The notes: a model not told the origin generated them from the letters alone. A stretch of DNA of 64,000 nt from Prochlorococcus sp. AG-436-C14 (GCA_003209755.1 QCPD01000001.1:62001-126000); one strand, 5' to 3'; shown: positions 41,678 to 52,178, counted from the stretch's first letter. Numbers and translations are program-made.

Positions 41678-43264
41678 TTATAGAGTTACAGAATGAGCTT
41701 CGTTGATTCCTTGCATTGAAAGAATTGAGCCTAACAACTCAGAAGGGATAGGGTCATCGATACTTAAAACCATAACGGCCTCACCTCTTACAATCCTTCT
41801 TCCTACTTGCATTGATGCGATATTCACATTGTATTTTCCAAGAAGTGAACCTATCTGACCAATAATTCCAGGCATATCCCTATGCCTTGTAAAAAGCATA
41901 TGTCTACTTGGCACAAAGTTTATCGGGTACTCATCAATACTTGTAATACCAAGATCTCCATCACCAAAAACAGTTCCAGAAACACTATGACCACCTTTGT
42001 CGCTAAAACTATCCAACTGCAAAGAGCCTCGAGCAAACTCTGGGCTCAAATCATCTTTAATTTCTACGACATCGATACCACGTCCTTTAGCTTCCAACGA
42101 AGCGTTTACATAATTAATTTTATCGCCCAATGCACTACTGAGTAATCCCTTCAAAGTTGCAATAACTAGGGGTTGAGATGGATGTTGAGCGAATTCCCCT
42201 TGCAAACGTACTTCTAGTTTTTGAATCTGTCCCCCTGAAATTTGACTAACCAATAATCCTAAAGTCTCCGCAAGTTTTAAATGAGGTTTAAGACTATCCA
42301 TTATTTCTGCACTAAGACCTGGAATATTTACGGCGCTGCGTGCTGGTAAGCCTAAAAGAACATCTCTAATTTGTTCTGCAACATCAATTGCTACATTTTG
42401 TTGTGCTTCGACAGTTGAAGCACCCAAATGTGGAGTAAGTAACAAGCCTTTGTTTACAGCACGTAGAGGAGAATTTTCAGCTAAAGGTTCTTTTGCGTAA
42501 ACATCGATTGCAGCGCCTTGAATAACATTTTCCTCTAATGCATGAGCTAAATCATTTTCATTAATAATCCCGCCTCTTGCACAATTAACCAATCTCGCAG
42601 TGGTTTTCATTTTTCTTAATAGGTCTAAATCAACTAAGTTCTCTGTCTCAGGGGTTCTTGGGAGATGAAGAGTTACATAATCAGATTCTTTGAACAATTC
42701 ATCAAGATCACTTAATCGAACCTGCATTTGCTGAGCTCTTTCACTAGACACAAAAGGATCAAATCCAATTACTTCCATACCCATCGCATTAGCAACTTTT
42801 GCGACATGAGATCCAATCTTGCCAAGTCCAACTACTCCTAAAGTTTTCTTATAAAGCTCATTTCCTACATATTTCTTCCGATCCCAACCTCCAGAAAACA
42901 TACTTGCATGAGCTTGAGGAATATTTCTAGATAATGCAAGCATCATTGCTAGAGCATGCTCAGCTGCAGCAATAGTATTTCCACCTGGAGAGTTAACAAC
43001 TAAGACACCTTTCCTTGTAGCGGTTGGCACATCTACATTATCTACACCAACACCTGCTCTACCAATGATTCTTAATTTCTTTGCCTCTGCAATTACATCT
43101 GAGGTTACTTGAGTTCCTGAACGGATCATTAATCCATCATATTCACAAATTATATTTTTCAACTGATCTATCGAAAGACCAACTTTTTGGTCAACCTGAG
43201 CAACCTGAGTAAGAATATCTATACCTGCTTGATCAATGGGATCAGAAACAAGAACTTTCGTCAT
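41678..43264 (-). CDS. serA: D-3-phosphoglycerate dehydrogenase
   Basis: GVGVDNVDVPTATRKGVLVVNSPGGNT, GLGKIGSHVAKVANAMGM, C-terminal ACT domain; 528 aa. Confidence 0.96.
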   Translation of the reverse strand: MTKVLVSDPIDQAGIDILTQVAQVDQKVGLSIDQLKNIICEYDGLMIRSGTQVTSDVIAEAKKLRIIGRAGVGVDNVDVPTATRKGVLVVNSPGGNTIAAAEHALAMMLALSRNIPQAHASMFSGGWDRKKYVGNELYKKTLGVVGLGKIGSHVAKVANAMGMEVIGFDPFVSSERAQQMQVRLSDLDELFKESDYVTLHLPRTPETENLVDLDLLRKMKTTARLVNCARGGIINENDLAHALEENVIQGAAIDVYAKEPLAENSPLRAVNKGLLLTPHLGASTVEAQQNVAIDVAEQIRDVLLGLPARSAVNIPGLSAEIMDSLKPHLKLAETLGLLVSQISGGQIQKLEVRLQGEFAQHPSQPLVIATLKGLLSSALGDKINYVNASLEAKGRGIDVVEIKDDLSPEFARGSLQLDSFSDKGGHSVSGTVFGDGDLGITSIDEYPINFVPSRHMLFTRHRDMPGIIGQIGSLLGKYNVNIASMQVGRRIVRGEAVMVLSIDDPIPSELLGSILSMQGINEAHSVTL

Positions 43265-43368
43265 TAAAGGCGATAAACGTGCCGATCTGAACTTTAGTGA
43301 TCTATTTGCCTCTGACCAGAATTATGTTGAGCAGGATTGAAAATCCAAACATTTCAAGGAGCTAATTA

Positions 43369-43935
43369 GTGTCCACATACGTCATCATCTTAAAAGAAAA
43401 AAAACCAGCCAAAGAGTTGCTTCTCAAATTGAGAGAGGCTCAAACACCAATCCTTAATTGCGATCTTGTAGAGCCATTGGATAATAAATCGGAGCATGAG
43501 AATTCAGATTTAGACATATCTGCAGAAGTATTTGCCAATCAATCAGATTTTAATAGTATCAAACTTTTGAATCCAAATCTTGCTAGAAAAAATCGCCAAA
43601 AAACATTAGCAACATGGTTAATACCCTTTGGTTTTATTGCAGGCCTAAGCTTTTCTCAAATGACCGATCTAAAGACATTTGCAGATTTGGGATTCCCAAA
43701 TCAATTAGAGAAGCTTTTAGGTGGCCTAGTTGGAATGATTTCAGGAGCGCTGGGAAGTTTTTTTTCAGCTGGAGGCATTAGCCAAGAATCATTTGATGAT
43801 TTACGAGCTATTCGAAAAAAAAGTGAAGAAGGTTTTTGGCTTTTAATTCTAGAACTACCAATAGAAATAGAACCACCTTGGGCAATTCTAAAAGAAACAG
43901 ACAACCTAGAGATAATAAGCATAGGGAAAGAATAG
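43369..43935 (+). CDS. conserved-type hypothetical protein
   Basis: 188-aa ORF with a Gly-rich hydrophobic centre. Confidence 0.65.
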   Translation: MSTYVIILKEKKPAKELLLKLREAQTPILNCDLVEPLDNKSEHENSDLDISAEVFANQSDFNSIKLLNPNLARKNRQKTLATWLIPFGFIAGLSFSQMTDLKTFADLGFPNQLEKLLGGLVGMISGALGSFFSAGGISQESFDDLRAIRKKSEEGFWLLILELPIEIEPPWAILKETDNLEIISIGKE

Positions 43936-44086
43936 TACTAAGTTAAATAATATTTATACAAAAGTGACTATCAATATTAATCATTTTGATCAAAGATTGA
44001 ATTTTATATTCCTCTAAATAAAGATGAAAAAAGAGAAAGCAGTTTAGAATATTTACATATAAAAGGATAAAGTTCTATCTTTTTTC

Positions 44087-44875
44087 ATGCATCTTCCAAA
44101 AGAAAAAATTCTATTCAAAAGTCCCTTTCGTAAAGAGTTAGAGACTTTGCTTCACTTCGCGGAAAAGGCTCTAAGCGAGAGAACAGCAAAATGGTCTCCT
44201 TTTGTATCAGCACAATTAATAGAGGAAGTTAAAAATAAATTTAATAATTTGAATGATATAAATCTTCTTTTTGAGGGGGGGTTCCCTAGCGCAGAACGTA
44301 AAAGAATATGTTTCCTAAGATCTGAAGAAGATATAAACTCTCCCTCTATCGATATTCCCATAAAAGGTATTTATATCAAAGGAAATTTCCTGTTTGATAG
44401 AGCTAAACAAAATGATTTTAGAGATTTCTTACATGAACTTGATGCGCCAGCAGATGAAATTGGAGACATTTGGTTAATAAGAGACAGAGGAGCTCAAGCT
44501 ATTTGCTCGAAAAAATGTGCTGATTCATTGAATAAAAAGGATGGAAAGCTTAGAGAAGTTGAAATATCAATCCAGAAATTAGGTTTAAGCGAAATGGAGA
44601 TCCCTTTTAATAGGCCAGAAAAAGTAATCAATACAGTTGAGGCCTCTACCAGAATTGACGCAATAGCTTCTGCAGGTTTTGGATTATCAAGGTCAAAAAT
44701 AACCACACAAATCAAAAAAGGATCTTTACGACTTAACTGGGTGTTGAATAATCAGCCCAGCAAATCTGTAAATATTGGAGACCTTATTCATTTAGATAAA
44801 AAAGGGTCACTTAAAATTTTAAATATCGACAAAACGAAAAAAGAGCGCTGGAGAATCAAATTACTAAGGCAATGA
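44087..44875 (+). CDS. photosystem II S4-domain (YlmH-like RNA-binding) protein
   Basis: C-terminal S4 domain STRIDAIASAGFGLSRSKITTQIKKGSLRLNW; N-terminal YlmH-like region. Confidence 0.8.
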   Translation: MHLPKEKILFKSPFRKELETLLHFAEKALSERTAKWSPFVSAQLIEEVKNKFNNLNDINLLFEGGFPSAERKRICFLRSEEDINSPSIDIPIKGIYIKGNFLFDRAKQNDFRDFLHELDAPADEIGDIWLIRDRGAQAICSKKCADSLNKKDGKLREVEISIQKLGLSEMEIPFNRPEKVINTVEASTRIDAIASAGFGLSRSKITTQIKKGSLRLNWVLNNQPSKSVNIGDLIHLDKKGSLKILNIDKTKKERWRIKLLRQ

Positions 44876-44943
44876 TTATTAGGTCCTATTGCCTGCTAAT
44901 TTTGTTGAGGAACCTCAAACTTAAGTTCTTAATTGAATTGCAA

Positions 44944-45015
44944 GGGCGATTAGCTCAGAGGTAGAGCACTACCTTGACACGGTAGGAGTCACTGGTTCGA
45001 TTCCAGTATCGCCCA
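44944..45015 (+). tRNA. tRNA-Val (anticodon GAC)
   Basis: GGGCGATTAGCTCAGAGGTAGAGCACTACCTTGACACGGTAGGAGTCACTGGTTCGATTCCAGTATCGCCCA; complete cloverleaf. Confidence 0.96.
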
Positions 45016-45080
45016 TTCACCAACATTTATGGCTTAGACATTTGGCTAATCAATAGCAATAAAGAAAGTTTATAAACTCC

Positions 45081-45227
45081 TTACTTATCAAACATTTGAT
45101 GAAGTTTAATCCATGTAATTTCACTCTCGCTCTGATTTACTAAACCATTGAAGGAATAATCACGATTTGTTGGCTCTTGAATTTCGTTTTGTTTTAGAAT
45201 TTCAATACCCTCAATTTTTGCAGCCAT
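45081..45227 (-). CDS. small hypothetical protein (48 aa), below track cutoff
   Basis: ATG...TAA ORF MAAKIEGIEILKQNEIQEPTNRDYSFNGLVNQSESEITWIKLHQMFDK; coding-like composition. Confidence 0.55.
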   Translation of the reverse strand: MAAKIEGIEILKQNEIQEPTNRDYSFNGLVNQSESEITWIKLHQMFDK

Positions 45228-45529
45228 TAAAAATAAGCAAATACATCTGAATCAAAACAACTTTTAAAGAATAAAGCTAGAGGTATTAACGTTTTTTTAA
45301 TCTTATTAAAATCGAGCTAAAAGATTTGTTCTGAAATCTTTTTATTTTTAAACGAGTTAAAAGTATTCAAGAGCTAATGTTTAAAATATCTTTATTTAAA
45401 AATCAAAACAATAATATTATAAAAATATTTTATATTAGATAGTATTAAAACTTTATGCATTAAATTCATCTTAAGGTAACAGCTAGAGCTGCCAATGAAA
45501 AAAGCTATTTACATTAAAATCTAAATACA

Positions 45530-46930
45530 TTGTTAACACAAACACAATCAACTCAAATACATATTGTACTTGGACTAGGAAGCTCAGGGATAGGTGCAGC
45601 GAAACTACTTAAATCAGAGGGAAAGAACGTTTTAGTATTAGAAAATAATTCAAATGAAAAACTAATAAATATATCTAATAAATTGAAATCAGAAGGAATC
45701 AACGTTATTTTACTTTGCGAACCACTTCATATTAATAACTTCACGCCATGGATAGAAAAAATTTGCTCTATTACTGTAAGTCCAGGAATAGATTGGGAGC
45801 ATATAGCTTTAAAAGAATTAAGATATAAAAATATTAATACTCAAGGAGAAGTAGAGTTAGCATGGGAAAGATTAAGTCATATCCCATCTATTGGTATAAC
45901 TGGAACTAATGGTAAAACTACTGTCACGAACATGATTAATCATGTTCTTAAATTAAATAATTTAAATACTGAAATGGGAGGTAATATTGGGAAAGCATTA
46001 TCGGAAATTGCTTTAGAAATTCTGAAAGGTAATTACCAAAAATTAAACTGGTTAATTCTTGAATTAAGTAGCTATCAAATTGAAGCTTCACCAAAAGTAG
46101 CACCGACAATAGGTATATGGACAACATTTACACCTGATCATTTAGAAAGACATAATGATATAGAAACTTATTTCAAAATCAAGCGGAGTTTATTAGAGAA
46201 ATCATCCATTCGCATTTACAACTCTGATGATGAATATTTATTCAGCAAGAGAAAAGAATTACCTAAAGGTATATGGGTTGGAATAAATGACAAGTCCTTT
46301 TACTCTGATCATCCAAAATTTTGGATCGATCAAAAAGGTTATATTTTTGAAGGCCAAAAACAACTTTTTCACAGTTCCATCCTTAAGATACCTGGAAAAC
46401 ATAATTTGCAAAACCTCTTATTAGTAACAGCAGCAGCAAGAGAAATTGGTCTTGCCCCTTCATCCATAGCAACATCTATAAGTTCATTTAAATCAATCCC
46501 CCATAGATTGGAGTATTTAGGAAATGTAAACAATTTAAGTTTTTATAATGACAGCAAAGCCACTAATTACGACTCTTCACTAACTGGTTTAAGATCTATT
46601 CCCTATCCAATAATTTTAATAGCTGGTGGTATACAAAAAAAAGGAGATTATCTGCCGTGGATTAAACAAATAAAACAATCTACAAATGGAATAGTTTTAT
46701 TCGGACTTAGTGCCAATAACTTAAAGGAATTATTATTAATGTCTTCTTATACAGGAGAAATAATTGTCAAAAAAAATCTAGAAGAAGCGACAATAGCATC
46801 TATTTATATGGCAAGAAAAACAAATTCAAAAAGCATACTATTATCTCCAGCCTGTGCAAGTTTTGATCAATACAAAAACTATGAAGAAAGAGGAGATCAT
46901 TTTAAAAAACTAGTTAAAAGTATAGAGTGA
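45530..46930 (+). CDS. murD: UDP-N-acetylmuramoylalanine-D-glutamate ligase
   Basis: GITGTNGKTTVTNMINHVL, NWLILELSSYQIEASP, IPHRLEYLG, NDSKATNYDSSLTGL; TTG start. Confidence 0.95.
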   Translation: MLTQTQSTQIHIVLGLGSSGIGAAKLLKSEGKNVLVLENNSNEKLINISNKLKSEGINVILLCEPLHINNFTPWIEKICSITVSPGIDWEHIALKELRYKNINTQGEVELAWERLSHIPSIGITGTNGKTTVTNMINHVLKLNNLNTEMGGNIGKALSEIALEILKGNYQKLNWLILELSSYQIEASPKVAPTIGIWTTFTPDHLERHNDIETYFKIKRSLLEKSSIRIYNSDDEYLFSKRKELPKGIWVGINDKSFYSDHPKFWIDQKGYIFEGQKQLFHSSILKIPGKHNLQNLLLVTAAAREIGLAPSSIATSISSFKSIPHRLEYLGNVNNLSFYNDSKATNYDSSLTGLRSIPYPIILIAGGIQKKGDYLPWIKQIKQSTNGIVLFGLSANNLKELLLMSSYTGEIIVKKNLEEATIASIYMARKTNSKSILLSPACASFDQYKNYEERGDHFKKLVKSIE

Positions 46931-47009
46931 TCAAACGATCTACTTTTAACAATCGGATTAGCCTTGGTCGGAGATCCACCCTTTGTAAAGATTTGACACA
47001 TGGTAACTT

Positions 47010-47342
47010 GTGAATAGATTTTATGGTCGTGAGTTGAATAACAATCACTTTTCACAACACTCTATTAGTCACAAAGAATTAAATGACTTTTTAGCTAAAG
47101 CTCAAAAGGATATTACCTCAAGTGATCCCTCTGAAAAAAACGAAATCAATGAAAATCACGAATTCAATGATTTAATTAAAGCCTGGACAGAAACAAGCCA
47201 AAAAATTCTATTAATGATTAATAAGGAACAGAAAGTTTTAACTGAAAATAGAAATCCTAGATCTCTTATGGCCTTCGGGGCTATGGGAGCCCATATAAAT
47301 ATGGCTTTACAAGCACTCAAAGCTACAGAATCTGATTTATGA
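47010..47342 (+). CDS. hypothetical protein
   Basis: 110-aa ORF, GTG start, coding-like. Confidence 0.6.
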   Translation: MNRFYGRELNNNHFSQHSISHKELNDFLAKAQKDITSSDPSEKNEINENHEFNDLIKAWTETSQKILLMINKEQKVLTENRNPRSLMAFGAMGAHINMALQALKATESDL

Positions 47343-47458
47343 AGATTAAAAATTAGGAAGTTTATTACATAAGAAATTAAAAGAACTAAATGTACATTTT
47401 AAAAAATATAATTAGGTCTTAAATCCTTTATAAAAAAGGGTTATACAATTATCTTATT

Positions 47459-47881
47459 TTGTCCGAACAAAACCAAAATCCACTTGTTCTCGTTCCAGAG
47501 TCAACCGCTAAATTGATGAAGTCGATATCGGGTAAAAGTAAAGGATCGGTCGATGATAAAATTTATTGTCACCTTTATGGAGTTGTAGGTGATTGGTACC
47601 TTTCGGAGATATCAGAAGACAGGGAAAAAGCCTTTGGATTTCAAATGATAAATTCTGAACCTGTTTGGGAAATGGATAATTGGTTAACTAATTCCTGCGA
47701 ATGGGGAGAAATTCCTATAAAAGCACTGCAAGAGCTGGTAAATGAAAAATTTTTAAAAGAGAAAGATATTCGTTTTTTGATTACAAGAGATTTATTTTGG
47801 GAACCTATCAAGTTTTCGGCAATTAACATTGAGCAAAATACTCTTTTCTATCCGGGAACAACTGATAGAAGTTTATCTTGA
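47459..47881 (+). CDS. hypothetical protein
   Basis: 140-aa ORF, coding-like; start codon TTG. Confidence 0.6.
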   Translation: MSEQNQNPLVLVPESTAKLMKSISGKSKGSVDDKIYCHLYGVVGDWYLSEISEDREKAFGFQMINSEPVWEMDNWLTNSCEWGEIPIKALQELVNEKFLKEKDIRFLITRDLFWEPIKFSAINIEQNTLFYPGTTDRSLS

Positions 47882-47928
47882 ATATATGAAAGACTAAATC
47901 TCACCTACCTAAATCATTTCTAATTAAA

Positions 47929-48174
47929 ATGAAAGGAATAGATCCCGAAAGTGATCCTCTTTATTTACTAACAAAAGCTGTTGAGCAAGGCGATCCTCAA
48001 GTCTCTAAAAAGATCAAGGATCGCCTTGATAATTCAGATGACCCTTCAGAAATGAGGTACTTGGAAGGATTGCTTATACTACTAGGTGAGAAGCCTGGAG
48101 AACTAGAAGATCCTCCCGACGTCGAAGATGATCCAGATGAATATTGGCAAGAAAATGATTATTTTGAGGTCTAA
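47929..48174 (+). CDS. acidic hypothetical protein
   Basis: 81-aa ORF with Asp/Glu/Pro-rich C-terminus. Confidence 0.65.
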   Translation: MKGIDPESDPLYLLTKAVEQGDPQVSKKIKDRLDNSDDPSEMRYLEGLLILLGEKPGELEDPPDVEDDPDEYWQENDYFEV

Positions 48175-49037
48175 ATCAAAGCAATGGTAACTCCAATAAA
48201 AGATAAAAAAGAATAAAAAATGGTTAATTTGTTGATTTCATCTCCCTCTCTCTTTGAGATAAAAAGTGAAAAAATAGGAGAAAGACTTAACAAAGTCCAG
48301 CCAATGCCAATAGGTAAAAATTTAAAAACTATTTGTTGAAATAATATTCCACAATTAGTACCAAGTATGGTTGATAAGATTAAACTTGAATGGTTTTTTT
48401 TAGTTAATAATCTATTTTCAATAAGATCTAAAAAATCTTTTTTAAAAATTAAAAATAAAAATATTGATGCTGATAAAAGTCTAATTTCAGTAGTTTGTAA
48501 GGGGGTGAATGTAGAGCTGACAAGAATCACTCTTGACATTAAAGCTGCCAAAACAGCACAAAAGACCGAACCCAATGCGCAGAGGATACCAAGAATATTT
48601 GTTTCTCTAGATTCCTCTTTTTGAAATGTATTTTGACGTACAATCATCAACAAAGAAAAAGAGACAACCAAAGATCCTATCCAAACTTTTTGAGTATATA
48701 TCTCATTGATACTCAATGTTCCTAAAGTAGTTGCAATTATTGGCGTTAATGCTTCAAATGAAAGAGTCTTTCTAGTCCCTATAATTTTTAAAGAATTTAT
48801 ATACAAAGTATCCCCTATAGAAATACCGACTATTCCACTTATAATCAAAACGAATATAGAAAATGCATCAGAGAACCAACTTATAGTTAGTACAACTGGT
48901 AAAAAGAAAATTGAAGCAAGAACATTTTTATAAATATTGATTTGCCTAGGTAGCAAGTTTTCAGATTCTCTACGCCAAATAGAGCAAGCAAAAGTCCAAG
49001 ATAAAACTGCAGATATTGCCGCAAAAAAACCAATCAT
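48171..49037 (-). CDS. EamA/DMT-family transporter
   Basis: Multiple TM segments, two EamA-like halves; convergent with upstream gene. Confidence 0.82.
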   Translation of the reverse strand: MIGFFAAISAVLSWTFACSIWRRESENLLPRQINIYKNVLASIFFLPVVLTISWFSDAFSIFVLIISGIVGISIGDTLYINSLKIIGTRKTLSFEALTPIIATTLGTLSINEIYTQKVWIGSLVVSFSLLMIVRQNTFQKEESRETNILGILCALGSVFCAVLAALMSRVILVSSTFTPLQTTEIRLLSASIFLFLIFKKDFLDLIENRLLTKKNHSSLILSTILGTNCGILFQQIVFKFLPIGIGWTLLSLSPIFSLFISKREGDEINKLTIFYSFLSFIGVTIALI

Positions 49038-49133
49038 ATTTCAAACTTTTTGATAAATAAATTTTTGGAAGAATTCAATATTTATAAAAAATTTAGAAGG
49101 CAACTAGCTCTCATAAATTGATCTTCTAGAGAA

Positions 49134-49895
49134 CTAACTACTTTTTTTGCATTCTGGCTTATTTTTCTTACTATTTAAATTAAGTTTGTCATCACTCCAA
49201 ACTTCTAATACATCAGGGAAGTGCTTCTCCATACATAAATCGCAAATCCCATGACTAAAGCGAATATCTGTAATTTTTGAAAGGTATTTTTCTAGATGCT
49301 GCCACTCACCATCCGCATCCCTAACCTCTTTGCAATATGAGCATGTAGTTAAAATACCCTCAGTGTTATGCATATGGGTCAGAGCATCAAGAAGACGAAT
49401 AGATCTTTTACGAAGTTCCAATAAGGTTACGACCTGTCTAGATAATGCCTCCATAATTTGATGCTGTTGATCAGACAAATGTCCCGGTTTTCTATCAATC
49501 ACACAGAGAGTTCCTATTCGCTGATCATTTGGAGTTTGTAATGGGAAGCCTGCATACAAACGAATTTTTGGTTCCTCAACCACCAAAGGATTTGATTTAA
49601 AGCGCTCATCTAACAGAGCATCTTCAATAATCAACGGTTCTGGACTAGCAATTGCATGAGAACAAAAGGAAACGTCCCTTGATGTTTCTTTCGTCTCAAA
49701 CCCACACATTGATTTAAACCATTGTTTATCTGTATCAACCAAACTCATTAAAGAGATAGGAGTTCCACAAGTTAAAGAAGCAATTTTAGTTATGTCGTCA
49801 TAACATTGCTCAGGTTGAGTACCTAAAATCCTGTATTCAGCAAGAGCTCTTAAACGCTCTTCTTCATTGCTTATTTTTGGGGCACCAAAACCCAA
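49134..49895 (-). CDS. GAF-domain protein with C-terminal Cys-rich SYCKxxRDxDGxWxxxExYL...FSHGICDLC module
   Basis: GAF region TCGTPISLMSLVDTDKQWFKSMCGFE...DVSFCSHAI; C-terminal C-x2-C ... C-x2-C. Confidence 0.82.
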   Translation of the reverse strand: MGFGAPKISNEEERLRALAEYRILGTQPEQCYDDITKIASLTCGTPISLMSLVDTDKQWFKSMCGFETKETSRDVSFCSHAIASPEPLIIEDALLDERFKSNPLVVEEPKIRLYAGFPLQTPNDQRIGTLCVIDRKPGHLSDQQHQIMEALSRQVVTLLELRKRSIRLLDALTHMHNTEGILTTCSYCKEVRDADGEWQHLEKYLSKITDIRFSHGICDLCMEKHFPDVLEVWSDDKLNLNSKKNKPECKKSS

Positions 49896-50118
49896 AATAA
49901 TTCCTTATTTATATGATTTAAGAATAGATAAGCCTGAGTGATTAAGACGAACCTCTTCTCAATAAAATACAATTAATTTTTCATAAAAAAAGCTTCAGCA
50001 ACGTTAAGTACAAGAGCAATCTAAAAAGACAAGTTAAGGTAGTTGATCTATAAAAACTAGCTTCTTGCTTGTTATTTCTTTCATTTTTAATTAATTAAGT
50101 AGTTTTTAATTTTTTAAT

Positions 50119-50367
50119 TTAAAAAGTCTTCGTTGTCCTAATTTTAAAACTATTTTTAGTTATCAAAGCATCATCACTAATATCTATTCCTTTGACGCTA
50201 GATATCTGCCCTTTCAGACCTTCTAATTGAAGTTGATCAATCATCTGCTGAATAACCTGACTTTCTACTAATTTCTGATCAATCATTTCTGGAGTCATTT
50301 TCTCAAATAATTTACCTGCTTTTGAGGCGACCACATCTGATGCATTAGTAATTTTGAGAAGAATCAT
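50119..50367 (-). CDS. hypothetical protein
   Basis: 82-aa ORF, coding-like. Confidence 0.5.
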   Translation of the reverse strand: MILLKITNASDVVASKAGKLFEKMTPEMIDQKLVESQVIQQMIDQLQLEGLKGQISSVKGIDISDDALITKNSFKIRTTKTF

Positions 50368-50474
50368 AATTAATCAAAAACTTAGATAGATTTAAATAAA
50401 ATTCAATCTATTTACAATTTAATATTATATAATTCCATCACTAATATAATATTAAAGAATTATGAAAATATAAT

Positions 50475-50606
50475 TCAACTAAGAATCAAAATAAAAATTT
50501 GAATTAGAGCCAAGCATATAAAGATCCATAGTAATATCATGCCTATTTTATTATGGAAGGAACCCTTCTTATAAAATGATGGACCTGAATCCCAATCCCG
50601 TGTCAT
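50475..50606 (-). CDS. small single-TM protein (43 aa), below track cutoff
   Basis: MTRDWDSGPSFYKKGSFHNKIGMILLWIFICLALIQIFILILS; ATG to TGA. Confidence 0.5.
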   Translation of the reverse strand: MTRDWDSGPSFYKKGSFHNKIGMILLWIFICLALIQIFILILS

Positions 50607-50811
50607 GATTAAAAGTCCAATAATTTAAAAATAACATATCAATATACTAGTATTTTGATTAATCCCACAAGAAGCATTGCAAATTCAAATCAAAAAAAAA
50701 TTGAGCGATATCCACAAAAACAAAATATTTAATACATAATTATTAATATAAGAAATTTTTTACATTAAAAATTCCCAAGAGAAAGCGCTTTCCATCCATG
50801 ACATAGAGGAA

Positions 50812-51258
50812 ATGAATTTAGAACAAACAAAAAACTTAATTGGAAGAATATTAATTTCAGCTATATTTATTTATGCAATTCCTGGTAAAATAATAAATTT
50901 TGAACGAACTGTTGATGTTATCTCAAATAAAAATATACCACCTACTTTAGCTCCATTTTTATTACTTTTGGCGATCATTTGCTTAATTTTTGGCTCAATA
51001 CTTTTTATCTCAGGATTTAAGCAAAAAATAGGTGCATATCTTCTACTAACATTTATAATCCCAACAACTTTTATATTTCATTTTTCTCCTTTCCAAATAA
51101 AAGCATTTCTAATGAATGCAGGTCTTATTGGAGGATTACTTCTCGGTCTAAACAATGTAGGAGTTAACTCACTCAAAGAACTATTTAATAATCAGAAAAG
51201 TGAAAAAAAAATAGTTACTTCAGTTTTTAAATTTTTGTTTGCTTCCAATTCAACTTAA
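50812..51258 (+). CDS. DoxX-family membrane protein
   Basis: LIGRILISAIFIYAIPGKIINFERTVDVISNKNIPP. Confidence 0.8.
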   Translation: MNLEQTKNLIGRILISAIFIYAIPGKIINFERTVDVISNKNIPPTLAPFLLLLAIICLIFGSILFISGFKQKIGAYLLLTFIIPTTFIFHFSPFQIKAFLMNAGLIGGLLLGLNNVGVNSLKELFNNQKSEKKIVTSVFKFLFASNST

Positions 51259-51646
51259 TATCCATAGAAGCCTCAAGATTAAGCTTTACAGGACATTCAT
51301 CAGCAACTCTTTTAAGGATTTTATACTTTTGAGAATCTATTTCAGATGACATATAAATTTCTAACACAAGAGTCTTTATTTTCCTAGGTCCAACTGTTGT
51401 CATTATCTTATAAACATCAATCTGAATCTTATCAAGTTCCCACCCTCTACGTTTTGCCTCAATACCCATAATTGTTATTACACAAGTCCCCAAAGAGGAG
51501 GCTAATAAATCAGTTGGAGCAAAATCATTTCCTTCACCATCATGGTCTTTGGGTGCATCAGTATGGATAACACTACCAGAAATAGAATGTTTTGCTTCAG
51601 TGTGCAAATTCCCAAGATATTTACAACTGATTTTCGTAGAATTCAA
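51227..51646 (-). CDS. OsmC/Ohr-family protein
   Basis: GNDFAPTDLLASSLGTCVITIMGIEAKRRGWELDKIQIDV. Confidence 0.88.
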   Translation of the reverse strand: MNSTKISCKYLGNLHTEAKHSISGSVIHTDAPKDHDGEGNDFAPTDLLASSLGTCVITIMGIEAKRRGWELDKIQIDVYKIMTTVGPRKIKTLVLEIYMSSEIDSQKYKILKRVADECPVKLNLEASMDIKLNWKQTKI

Positions 51647-51806
51647 ATGAGTATCGTTTGAGTTTTTGATTTGAAGAACCTTGTGTATTATTTTATTTTA
51701 CCGAATTTATCCACCAATCAAGTATCAAATAAGTTCCTTTATCAGAGATAAACAAATCATGGTAAATATCATTTGAAAATATAAATTTCTCTTATACTCA
51801 AAAAAA

Positions 51807-52178
51807 ATGATTTTTATTTCGTTTTTTCTTAGTTTACTTCTTACTCTTAATCCTTCTTCAGATTTCAATTGTGATGGAGATAGATTAACCGCAGTCATCA
51901 GAAATAACTTAAATGGAGATTTCGCAATAACTGATGATCTTGAAAATATTGATAAAGGAGCATTCATAGTTCTTAATTGGAGAGAAATAAACCTTATGCT
52001 GCCAGTATCTTTTAAGGTCGGTGACATAGCGTTCACGGACAAGAAATGGTTATGGAGTTATCAGGATGAGGAAAATGGATTAAGGATGGATGAACCCAGG
52101 TTTGCACAACTTTTACCTAATGGAGAAATTCAAGAATTTTCTTGTAAAGCTATTAATGTGGAAGACAGAGTTTCATAA
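51807..52178 (+). CDS. hypothetical protein, putatively exported
   Basis: Hydrophobic N-terminus, 123 aa, coding-like. Confidence 0.65.
   Translation: MIFISFFLSLLLTLNPSSDFNCDGDRLTAVIRNNLNGDFAITDDLENIDKGAFIVLNWREINLMLPVSFKVGDIAFTDKKWLWSYQDEENGLRMDEPRFAQLLPNGEIQEFSCKAINVEDRVS

Noticed and set aside
51725-52042. 105-aa minus-strand ORF
   Set aside because: Antisense to 51807..52178, which has a more protein-like composition.
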